64,000 nt of DNA from an uncultured Burkholderiales bacterium (GCA_945952065.1 CAMFGY010000009.1:106547-170546), one strand, 5' to 3'. Shown: positions 47,936 through 56,847, counted from the stretch's first letter. A program made the numbers and translations. Notes: generated by a model from the sequence alone, not told the origin.

Positions 47936-48283
47936 ATGACAACACCCCGTCCTCGGGCCGCCGTTCGCGGCTCCACCACTGGCCAGCCTTTGATGGCGCT
48001 GTTTGACTTGCTGGGGCGGCGCTGGACCATGCGCATTCTTTGGGAGGTCGACGTGCATCAACCGACGTTTCGCGAGCTGCAAACGCTGTGTGGCGATATG
48101 TCTTCTAGCGTGCTCAACACGCGCTTGAGTGAGTTGAAAGAGGTGCAGTTGCTGACCCAAGGGGAGCGCGGCTATGCCTTGACCGCCTTGGGTCGGGAAC
48201 TGATGGCCAAGCTGGCCCCGCTGCGTCAATGGGCTCAAACATGGGACCATCAGTTGCAAGAGAATCAGTCAACACCGTCTTGA
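47936..48283 (+). CDS. HxlR-family transcriptional regulator
   Basis: 115 residues. The winged helix domain shows the HxlR pattern LMALFDLLGRRWTMRILWEV, FRELQTL, SSSVLNTRLSELKEVQLL and GYALTALGREL. The usual Cys at the start of the domain is replaced by Gln/Pro (GQPL), so a thiol redox switch seems absent. It is divergent from the YciI gene. A 7-3-7 palindrome just upstream is the probable operator. Confidence 0.88.
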   Translation: MTTPRPRAAVRGSTTGQPLMALFDLLGRRWTMRILWEVDVHQPTFRELQTLCGDMSSSVLNTRLSELKEVQLLTQGERGYALTALGRELMAKLAPLRQWAQTWDHQLQENQSTPS

Positions 48284-48598
48284 GAGTTTTGATGCTCTCG
48301 GTCTGGGCAGCGGTGGTCCAGCACCGTTGCCCACGCTGAAGTAATCAATCAAATCAGCGGCATAAAGGGCAAGCCCAGAGTGTGTCGGGCGGGCGGCAAG
48401 CCACCGGGAATTTTTTGCTTGGCCAGTGAACAGCTTGGGCGGCGTATCGCCTGCCCCGTTTCATTGGGGGCCTTCGGGCAGTGCACAGGCACAGCGCCAG
48501 GGTTTGGCGCCTGTTGTTGACACTGAGCCGCTGACATACTTGCGGCAGGTGCCAGCGCGCCTCAACGGTTTGACGAGCCTTGCCGCGGGAGATGCCAG
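48284..48598 (+). other. Intergenic region before the SulP-type transporter gene
   Basis: 315 bases without a convincing gene. GCGCCA (48494-48499) and TGGCGC (48505-48510) form a short hairpin. TTGACA at 48517-48522 is a perfect -35, but no -10 sits at normal distance, so promoter use is doubtful or needs an activator. Confidence 0.4.
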
Positions 48599-50815
48599 AT
48601 GCCTTTGCCCATCGAGTCTGCCTCAAGCAGCGATGATCTTGGTGCGAACTCCCGCACCAGCCTGCCGGCACAGCTCATGCGTGATGCGGTGGCGGCCCTG
48701 GTGGTGGGGCTTGCGGCGATCTCCTCCTATGTGTCAGCCGCCACCTTGGTGTTCCAAGGGGCGCTGTTGCCCTACTTGCCGGTCTCCATCGGCGCAGCGT
48801 TGCTGGGGGGCGCCTTGTTGGCGCTGATGGCTGCATGGCGCGGTAGCTTGCCGCTGGCCTCGGCCGGCCCGGTGCCCACCACGGTGCCCTTGCTGGCGGC
48901 CATGGCGGCCAGTGTGGCCGCGCAGGCCTCGGCCGAGGGGCTGTTGCCAACGGCGGTGGTGACCTTGGCGATTGCTGCAGCAGGTGTTGGCATGGCGTGG
49001 TACTGGATGGGGCGCCGCGCCTGGGGGGATTTGACGCGCTATCTCCCTTATCCCGTGGTCGGGGGCTTTTTGGCTGCCACGGCTTGGATGATGTTGGCCG
49101 GCGGGCTGGGGGTGAGCATGGGGCAGGCGTTCAGCTGGACCCAGGTGGCGGCCTGGGTGATGGGGGGCGCGGATGCGCGGCTGCTGGTCGGGGTGTTGCT
49201 GGGCGGGCTGATTTGGCAGCTCAGCCAGCGCAACAGCCATCCGTTGACGCTCCCGGCGCTGCTGGTGCTGGGCACGGCAGGGATACGGGCGGCATTGGCC
49301 GTGCTGGGCTGGGACGCCGAAGCCAGTCGTGCAGCGGGTTGGTTGTTGTCGCCCTTCAGTCATGCGCTGCCGGTCTGGCCCCTGGCGCCGGACTTGCTAG
49401 CTCAGGTGCAGTGGAACTTGGTGGCGCAGCAGGCCGGCTTGTGGGTGTCGATGTTGGCGGTGGCCACGCTCAGCCTGTTGTTGAGTGACACCAGTTTGGA
49501 GTTGGCCTGGGACTCGCGCGCCGACATCAATCGCGATTTGCGGGCCATGGGCCAGGGCAATTTGCTGGCGGCCATGGCGGGCGGCATGCTTGGCGGTGTT
49601 TCGGTCAGTCGCTCCTTGTTGAACCGGGCGGCTGGGGCGCGCAGCCGCTACAGCGGCGCATTTTTGGGCCTGCTGTGCCTGCTGGCCATGGTCTGGGGCG
49701 GGCCGCTGTTGGCCTTGATGCCGCGGCCTTTGTTGGGGGCTTTGCTGGTCTCGCAGGGTTTGGCGGTCATGAAAACCTGGGTGTGGGACAGTCGCAAGCG
49801 TTTGAAGCGCATGGACTATCTCACGGTGTTGGCGATGGTCTTGATCACGGCGAGCTTGGGTTTTTTGCCGGCCGTTTGTTTCGGTGTCTTGGCTTGTTGC
49901 CTTGACTTTGCGGTGGGTGCTTCGCGCCTGGCTCCCATTCGTCGTCAGCTGCCGCGCAGCGCCTGGCCCGTCAAGGCTGAACGCAGTGCCGCGCAGGCGG
50001 CGTTGCTGCAAGCGGAGGGCGCGCGAATGCTGGTGGTGGAGCTGCAAGGCGTGCTCTTTTTTGGCTCGGCCATGCGTTTGAGCGCGCAAATGGAGCCCTT
50101 GTGCGAAGCGGCCACAAGGCCCCGTTTGCTGCTGCTGGATTTTCGCCATGTGCAGGCGCTGGATGTGTCTGCTGCGCAATGCTTGAGCCGCCTGCTGGCG
50201 CAGGCTAGTCGTCATGGGCCCGAGATCGCACTCAGCGGATTGAGCCCAGGGCTGCGTCAGCCCTTGCTTGCCGGAGGCGTCTTGCTGTCTTCAGGCCCAC
50301 AGGTGTATGACAGCATTGACGCTGCTGTGAGCGCTTGGGATGAAGCGATCTTGACGCAGCGGCCAGAGGGCCGCGGAGCGTCGATTGAAGCGCTGCTCGC
50401 GCAGTGCTTGCCCCAGGGCACAGCGCTGGCCGCGTTGCTTGCACACTTTGAGCCCTGCAGCCTGCGCGATGGCGAGCGCCTGTTTGCGCAAGGGGATGCG
50501 TCCGATGCGCTCTACATCCTGCGCTCTGGTTGCATCCTCATTCATGGCGTCGCCAGCGACGGGCAAGAGCTGCTGCTGCGCAGCATGCACGCAGGCAGCG
50601 TCATTGGCGAGATGGGTTTGTTGCGGCATAGCCCACGCAGCGCTTTTGCGCGCGCGCAAGGTGCGGTCGAATTGCTGCAACTCTCGCGCGAGCGTCTGGA
50701 CCTCTTGTCGGCGCAGGCACCAGAGCTGGCCGCCGCATTGTTTCGTTTGTTGGTGATGCAAATGGCTGGGCGTGTGGAGCAACTGTCTTCACAGGCCAAT
50801 GCGCTGGCGCATTGA
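48599..50815 (+). CDS. SulP-family anion transporter fused to STAS and cyclic-nucleotide-binding domains
   Basis: 738 residues. About residues 25-450 hold ten or more membrane helices of the SulP/SLC26 fold (SAGPVPTTV, LSDTSLELAWDSRADINRDL, GNLLAAMAGG). A STAS domain follows (about 475-575; LLLDFRHVQALDVSAAQ). The C-terminus is a cNMP-binding domain (about 615-720), with the phosphate cassette GEMGLLRHSPRSA. SulP-STAS is common for sulfate or bicarbonate carriers; the added cNMP domain suggests gating by cAMP or c-di-GMP-related nucleotide. GGGAG 8 bases before ATG supports the start. Confidence 0.9.
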   Translation: MPLPIESASSSDDLGANSRTSLPAQLMRDAVAALVVGLAAISSYVSAATLVFQGALLPYLPVSIGAALLGGALLALMAAWRGSLPLASAGPVPTTVPLLAAMAASVAAQASAEGLLPTAVVTLAIAAAGVGMAWYWMGRRAWGDLTRYLPYPVVGGFLAATAWMMLAGGLGVSMGQAFSWTQVAAWVMGGADARLLVGVLLGGLIWQLSQRNSHPLTLPALLVLGTAGIRAALAVLGWDAEASRAAGWLLSPFSHALPVWPLAPDLLAQVQWNLVAQQAGLWVSMLAVATLSLLLSDTSLELAWDSRADINRDLRAMGQGNLLAAMAGGMLGGVSVSRSLLNRAAGARSRYSGAFLGLLCLLAMVWGGPLLALMPRPLLGALLVSQGLAVMKTWVWDSRKRLKRMDYLTVLAMVLITASLGFLPAVCFGVLACCLDFAVGASRLAPIRRQLPRSAWPVKAERSAAQAALLQAEGARMLVVELQGVLFFGSAMRLSAQMEPLCEAATRPRLLLLDFRHVQALDVSAAQCLSRLLAQASRHGPEIALSGLSPGLRQPLLAGGVLLSSGPQVYDSIDAAVSAWDEAILTQRPEGRGASIEALLAQCLPQGTALAALLAHFEPCSLRDGERLFAQGDASDALYILRSGCILIHGVASDGQELLLRSMHAGSVIGEMGLLRHSPRSAFARAQGAVELLQLSRERLDLLSAQAPELAAALFRLLVMQMAGRVEQLSSQANALAH

Positions 50816-50913
50816 TGGGCCATTGATGGGTCATTGAAGCCGCATCGGAAGCAGATGAGAGTCGCATTTGCGGCTGCGCGGATCTGCTCGCTCAAAGCGG
50901 CCGGGCGGGTGCG

Positions 50914-51750
50914 TCAAGCGGCTGTTGATGGTGCAGGCGCCAGCGCGCGCCAAGTGCCGCGAAACACGGCTTGCTCCACTTTGGCGCGTTCTTCGATGGG
51001 GCAGGCCACGCGAATGACCAGCACCCAATGCTCGGCGTTGGAGAAGTCCCAACTGAGCTTGGTCTTGCCTGAAGGCAGTTCGATGAAGTTTTCTTCAGAC
51101 AGCTTGCGGAAGTGACGCATGGCGTCTTCCTGCCAAGCCGCCGTGGCTTGATCCGCCGCCGCCCTGGCGGCGGCTTCGATGCGATCGAGCTCATGGCTCA
51201 AGCGTTCGGGAACCGGGATTCGGATGGCATGCAACTCGTAGGCCCCGTTCGGCGATGCATTGATCAGCGTATGGGTCAGCAGCAGGCCGTTGGGGAAGGC
51301 GGCCAGCTTGCCGGTGCGCTGCCCGGCGCGGTCCAATTCCACCAAGGTGGTGGCGAACATATCGATGTCGACCACCCGCCCGCGCAGCTGATTGAACTCG
51401 ATCACGTCGCCAATCTTGTAGGGCTGAACCAAGCTCAGGTAGAGGTAGCCGTGCACGCACATCAGCAACTCTTTGCTGACGATCAGAATCGCGCCTGCCA
51501 CTGCCGCAAGAGACAGCGCAAAGCCCGCAATGGTGGAGGCCCAGATCGTGATGATGAGCAGCAAGGTCAGCAGCCAGATGATGTTGCGGGCCCAAACCAA
51601 ATGAATGCGGCGCTTTTCCGGCGCCATTTCTTCGCTCGACAAATAGCGCGCCCAAAGATGAGAGGCCAGCAAGGCCACGCCCATCAGCGTGAAGCTGAGA
51701 ATGACTTTTTCCCATTGACCGGGGATCCACTGGGCAAGCTGTTCAAACAT
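50914..51750 (-). CDS. MscS-family mechanosensitive channel
   Basis: 278 residues, inner membrane. Three hydrophobic helices (about 15-34, 55-75, 78-105) are followed by the MscS beta domain (YKIGDVIEFNQLRGRVVDIDMFATTLVEL; PNGLLLTHTLINAS). The third helix has the small-residue pattern of the pore. It is shorter than many homologues at both ends. It would release solutes on osmotic downshift. The stop lies 98 bases from the convergent transporter, with an 11-base near-tandem (CATTGATGGGC/T) around the transporter's stop. Confidence 0.85.
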   Translation of the reverse strand: MFEQLAQWIPGQWEKVILSFTLMGVALLASHLWARYLSSEEMAPEKRRIHLVWARNIIWLLTLLLIITIWASTIAGFALSLAAVAGAILIVSKELLMCVHGYLYLSLVQPYKIGDVIEFNQLRGRVVDIDMFATTLVELDRAGQRTGKLAAFPNGLLLTHTLINASPNGAYELHAIRIPVPERLSHELDRIEAAARAAADQATAAWQEDAMRHFRKLSEENFIELPSGKTKLSWDFSNAEHWVLVIRVACPIEERAKVEQAVFRGTWRALAPAPSTAA

Positions 51751-51863
51751 GGAGATAAGGCTAAAGCGGGTTGATGGCAGTGGGTTCGAAGATGCGTGAT
51801 GTCACGTCAGCGCGTGAGGGCACAGGCTCACTTCCGGTGGGCAAAGCTTGCGCGGTGAAGCTC

Positions 51864-52730
51864 TCAGGGTTGAGGCTTTACCAGCACGGCCTCTTCGAGC
51901 AAGTCCAGATAGGGCTCGCCCGGGGCGGGTCGGTAGTGTTGGCCGTCGAACTGCCAGCGCATGGTGCTGCGACGGGTTTCGGGCTTTTGGCCTTCGGGCC
52001 GGTCGCGGGTTTCGAGTGTCATGCGGTCGATCAGCAGCAGGTCGGCCCAGCCCTTGTTTTGGCTTGGAGCCAAGGCGACAAGGCGGTGGTGTTCTTCCCA
52101 ACTGGGGGTGTCTCCGCACAGCGGGCCATCACGCCCGATTTGAGTGTGCAAAGCCGCAGCGAAGATGGGGCGGAGTTGAGCCCCGTCCGGCAGCAGCAGG
52201 CTGAATTGCTGCGCCCAGCGTTGGTCGGGGCAGGATGCTTCTCGGCCTGAGTTGTCAAAGCGCAGGCCCAGGGCCAACACCTCGGGCGCTAAACGGTAAA
52301 CAGCGGGGTCCCACACAAAGTTGTGGCCGCCGATCCGGGTCAGAGGGTCTTCTTCGATGATTTGCTCATACCGTTGCAAGACCTGCTTCCCTTGGGTCTG
52401 GAACACGGCCAACACCAGGGTCACCGGCCAAGCGCGCTCCGGGTTTTGTTCGTGGCGGTGTTCATCGGGCGGACCATAGCTGATGGCTGCGACTTGGCGC
52501 TTGCGGTCGCCAGGGAAGCTTCGGCAATGCGAGCCCAGCACCTGGCTGACCCGCTGAGCTTGGGCCTTAGGCCTCTCGGGGCGCAGGCGTTTGAGCCACT
52601 CGGTGGGGCAAGCTTGTACCGGTATCGCTGCAGGGTCGGTTTCCCTTTGGGCCCTGGCGGGTGGGGAGGCGACGAGAGGCAGCAGCCCCAGGCATGTGAT
52701 AGCGAGGCTTGCAAGCTGAGTTTTGATCAT
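51864..52730 (-). CDS. Secreted protein of unknown function
   Basis: 288 residues from the ATG at 52730; ATGs a few codons upstream are possible starts. A signal peptide (about residues 1-27, LASLAITCLGLLPLVASPPARA) predicts periplasmic or outer-surface location. The mature protein has several Cys (CPTEWL, SHCRSF, SCPDQR, LCGDTP), which suggests disulfides, and a mixed charge pattern without a known motif. I do not recognise a family. It lies 73 bases after the DJ-1-type gene and 113 bases before the MscS gene on the same strand, so the three may share a transcript. Confidence 0.7.
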   Translation of the reverse strand: MIKTQLASLAITCLGLLPLVASPPARAQRETDPAAIPVQACPTEWLKRLRPERPKAQAQRVSQVLGSHCRSFPGDRKRQVAAISYGPPDEHRHEQNPERAWPVTLVLAVFQTQGKQVLQRYEQIIEEDPLTRIGGHNFVWDPAVYRLAPEVLALGLRFDNSGREASCPDQRWAQQFSLLLPDGAQLRPIFAAALHTQIGRDGPLCGDTPSWEEHHRLVALAPSQNKGWADLLLIDRMTLETRDRPEGQKPETRRSTMRWQFDGQHYRPAPGEPYLDLLEEAVLVKPQP

Positions 52731-52803
52731 GGGGCCGGGCATCATGCCTTGCATTCTGCACAAGTCAGTTGTCACTGGGACCCGGCCCCTCTCTTTCCAG
52801 CCC

Positions 52804-53526
52804 TCAGCCCTGCACCAATGTGGCCAAGACCTGGCGCGCCACCTCGCCCCCTGAGGCCGGGTTTTGGCCGGTGACGACGCGGGCATCGCTCACCGCAAAC
52901 GGCAGCCAGGGCGCGCTCGCGTGTTCATACACTGCGCCCACTTGCTTCAAGGCCGTTTCGGTGAGAAAGGGCACATGCGGGTCCAGGCCGGCCAGGGTTT
53001 CCTCTTCATTGCTGAAGCCCGTGACGCGCTTGCCTTCAATCAACAAACGGCCGTCGCTCAAGCGCAAGTTCAGCAGCGCAACCACGCCGTGGCAAACCGC
53101 GCTGACCACGCCGCCGGCCTCGTAAATGGCCCGGCTCAGGGCTTGCAGGCCCGCGTCTTCGGGGAAGTCCCACATCACGCCATGGCCGCCGGCAAAGTAG
53201 ATCGCGGCGTAGTCGCGGGCGTCGACTTGCTGCGGGCTCAGCGTGTTGCCCAGGCGGTTCATGAAGGCCTTGTTGGCATACCAGGCCCAGTCGATAGGCT
53301 CGGCCAAGGCCAGGCTGTGAGGGTCGATGGGGGTGTTGCCGCCGCGTGGGCTGACGAAGTCGACCGCATAGCCCGCGGCTTCCACTTGGGCAACGAAGTG
53401 CACCGCCTCACCCAGCCACAAACCGGTGGCACGGTCGAGTTGCGGGTATTTTTCAACGCCGGTCAGGGCGACCAGGATTTTGCGCGGCAGGGCGGACTTG
53501 CGATCTTGGGCTCGCGGGCTGTTCAT
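52804..53526 (-). CDS. DJ-1/PfpI-family protein (Hsp31-like)
   Basis: 240 residues from the ATG at 53526 (GGAG 6 bases before). The fold is the class I glutamine amidotransferase-like superfamily. The nucleophile Cys145 with His146 sits in SAVCHGVV, and the acid Glu40 in WLGEAVHF. The motifs YFAGGHGVMWDFP fit Hsp31/YajL-type glyoxalase III or protein deglycase. Candidate activities are methylglyoxal detoxification or chaperone action. It is divergent from an AraC regulator, which may control it. Confidence 0.9.
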   Translation of the reverse strand: MNSPRAQDRKSALPRKILVALTGVEKYPQLDRATGLWLGEAVHFVAQVEAAGYAVDFVSPRGGNTPIDPHSLALAEPIDWAWYANKAFMNRLGNTLSPQQVDARDYAAIYFAGGHGVMWDFPEDAGLQALSRAIYEAGGVVSAVCHGVVALLNLRLSDGRLLIEGKRVTGFSNEEETLAGLDPHVPFLTETALKQVGAVYEHASAPWLPFAVSDARVVTGQNPASGGEVARQVLATLVQG

Positions 53527-53651
53527 GGGGATCTCCGGGTTAGAAGCGGCAGGGTGCCGCGGTGAAGAGATTGGACGCTCAAGCCGACTCGGCGTGAATG
53601 AACAAAGCTCCGGCAGGCTTGCCTGATCCTGAAAAAGCCAGCAGCTCTGCT

Positions 53652-53679
53652 TTGCCAGATTCATCGGTATCCCTAAGAT
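53652..53679 (+). promoter_or_regulatory. Candidate promoter of the AraC-family gene
   Basis: TTGCCA (53652-53657), 16 bases, TAAGAT (53674-53679), about 43 bases before the ATG at 53722. Two-sided fit to sigma70 is moderate. The 195-base region also serves the divergent DJ-1-type gene. Confidence 0.35.
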
Positions 53680-53721
53680 GCAGGGGCACCTATTCCTCTT
53701 CAGCTTTGAGATTGAGCGCCT

Positions 53722-54693
53722 ATGCCAAAACACCGCCTTCCAGCCCTGGCCCGAGCCCCTGAGTCAGGTTTTGAAACGCTGGAACCCGAGTCCGCGGCGC
53801 TTGTGGCGCAGATGCGCAGCCTGATGCTGCAGCTGATGCCCGAGCCTGGCTTTGCCAAAACCGCCATCGAGGGCCTGACCCTGATGCGGGCCGAGCACAG
53901 CAGCGCGCCCGCGCCGGTGCTGCAAGAAGCGGCCATCGTCTGCATGGTGCAAGGGCTCAAGCGGGGCTATCTCGGGGACTGCGTCTACCGCTATCAAGTG
54001 GGGCAATGTTTGGTGCTGGCCGTGCCCATGCAGTTTGCTTGCGATACCGTGGTGCGAACCGGCGAGCCCATGCTGGCGTTTTCGCTGCGCATTGATGCGG
54101 CGACGGTGCTGGAGCTTTGCGCCAAGATGGCTGTACCGGCGCGGCGGCAAGAGCCGCGTCAGTTGGCGCGTGGCATGGCGGTGGCCAATACACATCAAGC
54201 TTTTCTGCACACCCAGTTGCGCTTGTTGCAGGCGCTGGCCTCGCCGCAAGAGGCCATGGTGCTGGGGCCGGCCTTGCGGCGCGAACTGCATTACCGCGTC
54301 TTGCAAACCGAGGCAGCCGACTGCCTGCGCGCCACGGTGGCCTGGCAAGGCGGGGCGGGGCAGGTGCAGCGCGCCATCGAGCGCATCCGCCTGGACTTTG
54401 CCAGCAAGCTGGATGTGGACGGGCTGGCTCGGGACGCAGCCATGAGCGCGTCGGCCTTTCATCAGGCCTTCAAATCGGTGACCGGCCATTCGCCCATTCA
54501 ATACCTCAAAGCCACCCGTTTGCACAAAGCCCGCGAACTGATGCTTGAGCGCGGCATGGGCGCCGCACAGGCGGCCTATCAAGTGGGCTACGCCAGCCCC
54601 AATCAATTCAGCCGAGAGTACAAACGCTTGTTTGCCCATGCGCCCAGCGAAGCGCTGACCCATGCGCCCGCCCCCGGTGCTGAGGCTGCTTGA
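53722..54693 (+). CDS. AraC-family regulator with AraC_N domain
   Basis: 323 residues. The N-terminal half (about 25-200) is the AraC_N cupin-like domain found with aldehyde- or alcohol-linked regulators. The C-terminal half (about 220-310) has the two helix-turn-helix units of AraC (LARDAAMSASAFHQAFKSV; AAYQVGYASPNQFSREYKR). No signal peptide. It is divergent from the DJ-1/PfpI gene, so control of that gene in response to an aldehyde-like signal is reasonable. Confidence 0.9.
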   Translation: MPKHRLPALARAPESGFETLEPESAALVAQMRSLMLQLMPEPGFAKTAIEGLTLMRAEHSSAPAPVLQEAAIVCMVQGLKRGYLGDCVYRYQVGQCLVLAVPMQFACDTVVRTGEPMLAFSLRIDAATVLELCAKMAVPARRQEPRQLARGMAVANTHQAFLHTQLRLLQALASPQEAMVLGPALRRELHYRVLQTEAADCLRATVAWQGGAGQVQRAIERIRLDFASKLDVDGLARDAAMSASAFHQAFKSVTGHSPIQYLKATRLHKARELMLERGMGAAQAAYQVGYASPNQFSREYKRLFAHAPSEALTHAPAPGAEAA

Positions 54694-54805
54694 CCCGTCT
54701 GCCTGCTTGCCTGCCCGGTATGGACCCCGGCAGCGCAGATGTGCAAAATGAGATGCAAGAAAAAAAGCCAGGGACCTCGTTCAAGTCGCGATCAGGAGTC
54801 GCTCC

Positions 54806-55624
54806 ATGCCTGAGTGTTTGAGGAACTGGATGCAAGCAAGATCTCGCTTGTGGCTCAGCCTGTCGCTGGTGCTGTTGCTGCTCTCATGGCAAGCCCCGGT
54901 CCTTGGGGCAGCACCTTGCAGCCGGCCGCTGCGCCTGGCCATGATGGAGTGGCCGCCGTACTTTTATGCCAACGACAAGGGCGAGGCAATTGGCCATGAC
55001 TTCGAGCTGATCCGTGCGGTCTTCAAAGAAGCCGGGTGCGGCTTGGAGCTGGGCGAGATCTTGCCGCGCAACCGTCGCTATGCGATGTTCAAAGCCGGTG
55101 AGTTGGATCTCATCCCGGGCGCTTCCGATACCCCCGAGCGGCGCGAGTACGCCTGGTTTGGTCGCGCCTATCGCATGGAGACAGTCAGCCTGTTCACCCT
55201 GCCGGCCAAGTTGCCGCTGTACCGGGACATCAGCGGCTTTCAGGACCTGCTCAGCCGGCGCATTCCTTTGTTGAGCCTGAATGCGGGATGGTTTGGCGTC
55301 GACTACGACCAGTACATCGGCCGCTTGCAAGAAGCCCGCTTGAGTTCGAGCTTCGAGACCTTTGAGAAAGGGCTGTTGATGTTGGCGCGCGAGCGTGGCG
55401 AATTGATCATGGCCGACCACGCCACCCTGCTGTACGAAGCCGCCCGCATCAAGATGGAACTCGCGCCGCTGCCCTACCACCCCTCCAATGCGCCGGTCCA
55501 CCTGATGTTCAACAAGAAGACCGTCAGCGAAGAAGAGGTGCAGCGGCTCAATGCCGCGCAAGAACGGCTGGAAGCGCGCGGTGTTTTGCGCGCCATCAGG
55601 GCACGCTATGGCGTGCAGTACTGA
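54806..55624 (+). CDS. Orphan periplasmic solute-binding protein, SBP family 3
   Basis: 272 residues. A signal peptide (about 1-35, ending VLGAA) precedes the PBP2 fold: LRLAMMEWPPYFYANDKGEAIGHDFEL, then GELDLIPGASDTPERREYAWF and a C-terminal lobe. The first lobe pattern is that of amino-acid-binding proteins. No ABC transporter genes lie beside it. GGAG precedes the ATG. A role as a receptor for a kinase or diguanylate cyclase is possible; similar orphan copies are at 13077. Confidence 0.8.
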   Translation: MPECLRNWMQARSRLWLSLSLVLLLLSWQAPVLGAAPCSRPLRLAMMEWPPYFYANDKGEAIGHDFELIRAVFKEAGCGLELGEILPRNRRYAMFKAGELDLIPGASDTPERREYAWFGRAYRMETVSLFTLPAKLPLYRDISGFQDLLSRRIPLLSLNAGWFGVDYDQYIGRLQEARLSSSFETFEKGLLMLARERGELIMADHATLLYEAARIKMELAPLPYHPSNAPVHLMFNKKTVSEEEVQRLNAAQERLEARGVLRAIRARYGVQY

Positions 55625-55766
55625 GGCGGCTGAGGCAGCTGAGGGGCTTGGGTGCTGAAGGGATCAAGCGGGCTTGCAACAAATTCGTCATCGTCAGTGG
55701 CTAGAGTCTTCGCGGGATAAGTGCCGGTGTTTCAGACCCGGCGTGGAGATAGAGGGGGCCGACGAG

Positions 55767-56777
55767 ATGAGGAAATCAAAGGCAATGAAATCCGGGCTTG
55801 GACTGCTCTGCGCCCTGCTTGCCCTGGCATCGATGAACGCGGCTGCAGCGGCAAGCTACCGGGATTTGATCGTGTTTGGCGACAGCCTGAGCGACAACGG
55901 CAACCACGCGGCGCAAAACGGCAAGGACCCAGGCCAGATCGTGACGGGCAATGACTACTATCCCTGGCAGGCTTATGCCAATGGCAGCTTCAGCAATGGG
56001 CCCGTCTGGGGTGAACGATTGGCGCAGCAACTGGGGCTGCCGGAGTTCAAGGCCTCGGCCCTGGGCGGCGGCAATTATTCTTATGCCTTTGCCAAGGTGC
56101 TCAGCAGCGGTAGCGCGGCGCCCTACAGCTTGCCAGAGCAAGTCAAGCAATATCTCGGTCGAACAGCAGGCGTTGCGGACGCTGATGCACTCTATGTCTT
56201 GGAAGGCGGAGCGAACGATTTGTTTTTCAATCGCAACACCGCTTGGAACTCCAGTGCCGCGGGCTTGTTGAGCACCCGATATGCCAATGCGATTGGGGCC
56301 ATGGTCGACAAGCTTCAAGCCGCAGGAGCGCGACATATCCTGGTGTTGAATGTGCCCAACTTGGGCATTGCCCCGGGCGTGAGCAGTGAAGGCGTACAGA
56401 TCAGCAGCAATGCTTCATTGCTGGCGCAAACAATGAATGCGGCCCTGAACCAGCGCTTGTCGATGGAAGGGCCTGATGTGCAGACCTTTGACTTCTATGG
56501 CCAATGGACGCAATGGCGTGCAGCGGGGCCGGGGGCTTCCGGTTTTGGCAACGTCAGCGACGCTTGCGGTGCACCGAGCTTGTCTTGTGACCCCAATACC
56601 GCGCTTTTTTGGGATGCCATCCATCCCACGGCCAAAGGCCACGCCGCAATGGCCGAGGCTTTGTTCGCCCAAGTCTCGCAAGTGCCTGAGCCCAGCACCG
56701 GCTTGCTTTTGAGCGCGGGCCTATTGGCTTTGCGGCGCCGGCAGGCCACGCGCACCGCGACGCCTCGCTCCATTTGA
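55767..56777 (+). CDS. SGNH/GDSL esterase with PEP-CTERM sorting signal
   Basis: 336 residues from ATG 55767 (GAGGGGG upstream). Signal peptide about 1-29 (MNAAAAA cleavage). The GDSL block is VFGDSLSDNGN with nucleophile Ser40; the block III Asn in GGANDLFF and the Asp-His pair in WDAIHP complete the catalytic set. The end carries a PEP-CTERM anchor: VPEPS, a hydrophobic stretch and RRRQ. PEP-CTERM proteins are cut by exosortase and linked to export with exopolysaccharide; such genes must be elsewhere in the genome. Acts as a secreted lipase/esterase. Confidence 0.9.
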   Translation: MRKSKAMKSGLGLLCALLALASMNAAAAASYRDLIVFGDSLSDNGNHAAQNGKDPGQIVTGNDYYPWQAYANGSFSNGPVWGERLAQQLGLPEFKASALGGGNYSYAFAKVLSSGSAAPYSLPEQVKQYLGRTAGVADADALYVLEGGANDLFFNRNTAWNSSAAGLLSTRYANAIGAMVDKLQAAGARHILVLNVPNLGIAPGVSSEGVQISSNASLLAQTMNAALNQRLSMEGPDVQTFDFYGQWTQWRAAGPGASGFGNVSDACGAPSLSCDPNTALFWDAIHPTAKGHAAMAEALFAQVSQVPEPSTGLLLSAGLLALRRRQATRTATPRSI

Positions 56778-56816
56778 CGGCTGCACCCCGCACTGCAGCG
56801 TGCAGCGCCGTGCTGC

Positions 56817-56847
56817 GGGGGGGGGGGGCCGTGGGCCGTGGGCCGTG
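56817..56847. repeat. 12-G homopolymer tract followed by three 7-bp tandem repeats
   Basis: Twelve G residues in a row (56817-56828) run into three copies of GGCCGTG (56827-56847). They lie 106-136 bases before the ATG of the 7TM kinase and behind an imperfect hairpin (CCCCGCA 56786-56792, TGCGGGG 56814-56820) after the esterase stop. Such tracts slip at replication. Confidence 0.85.

Noticed and set aside
48517..48522. TTGACA as promoter of the SulP gene
   Set aside because: No -10 at 15-19 bases; listed only as part of the intergenic region.
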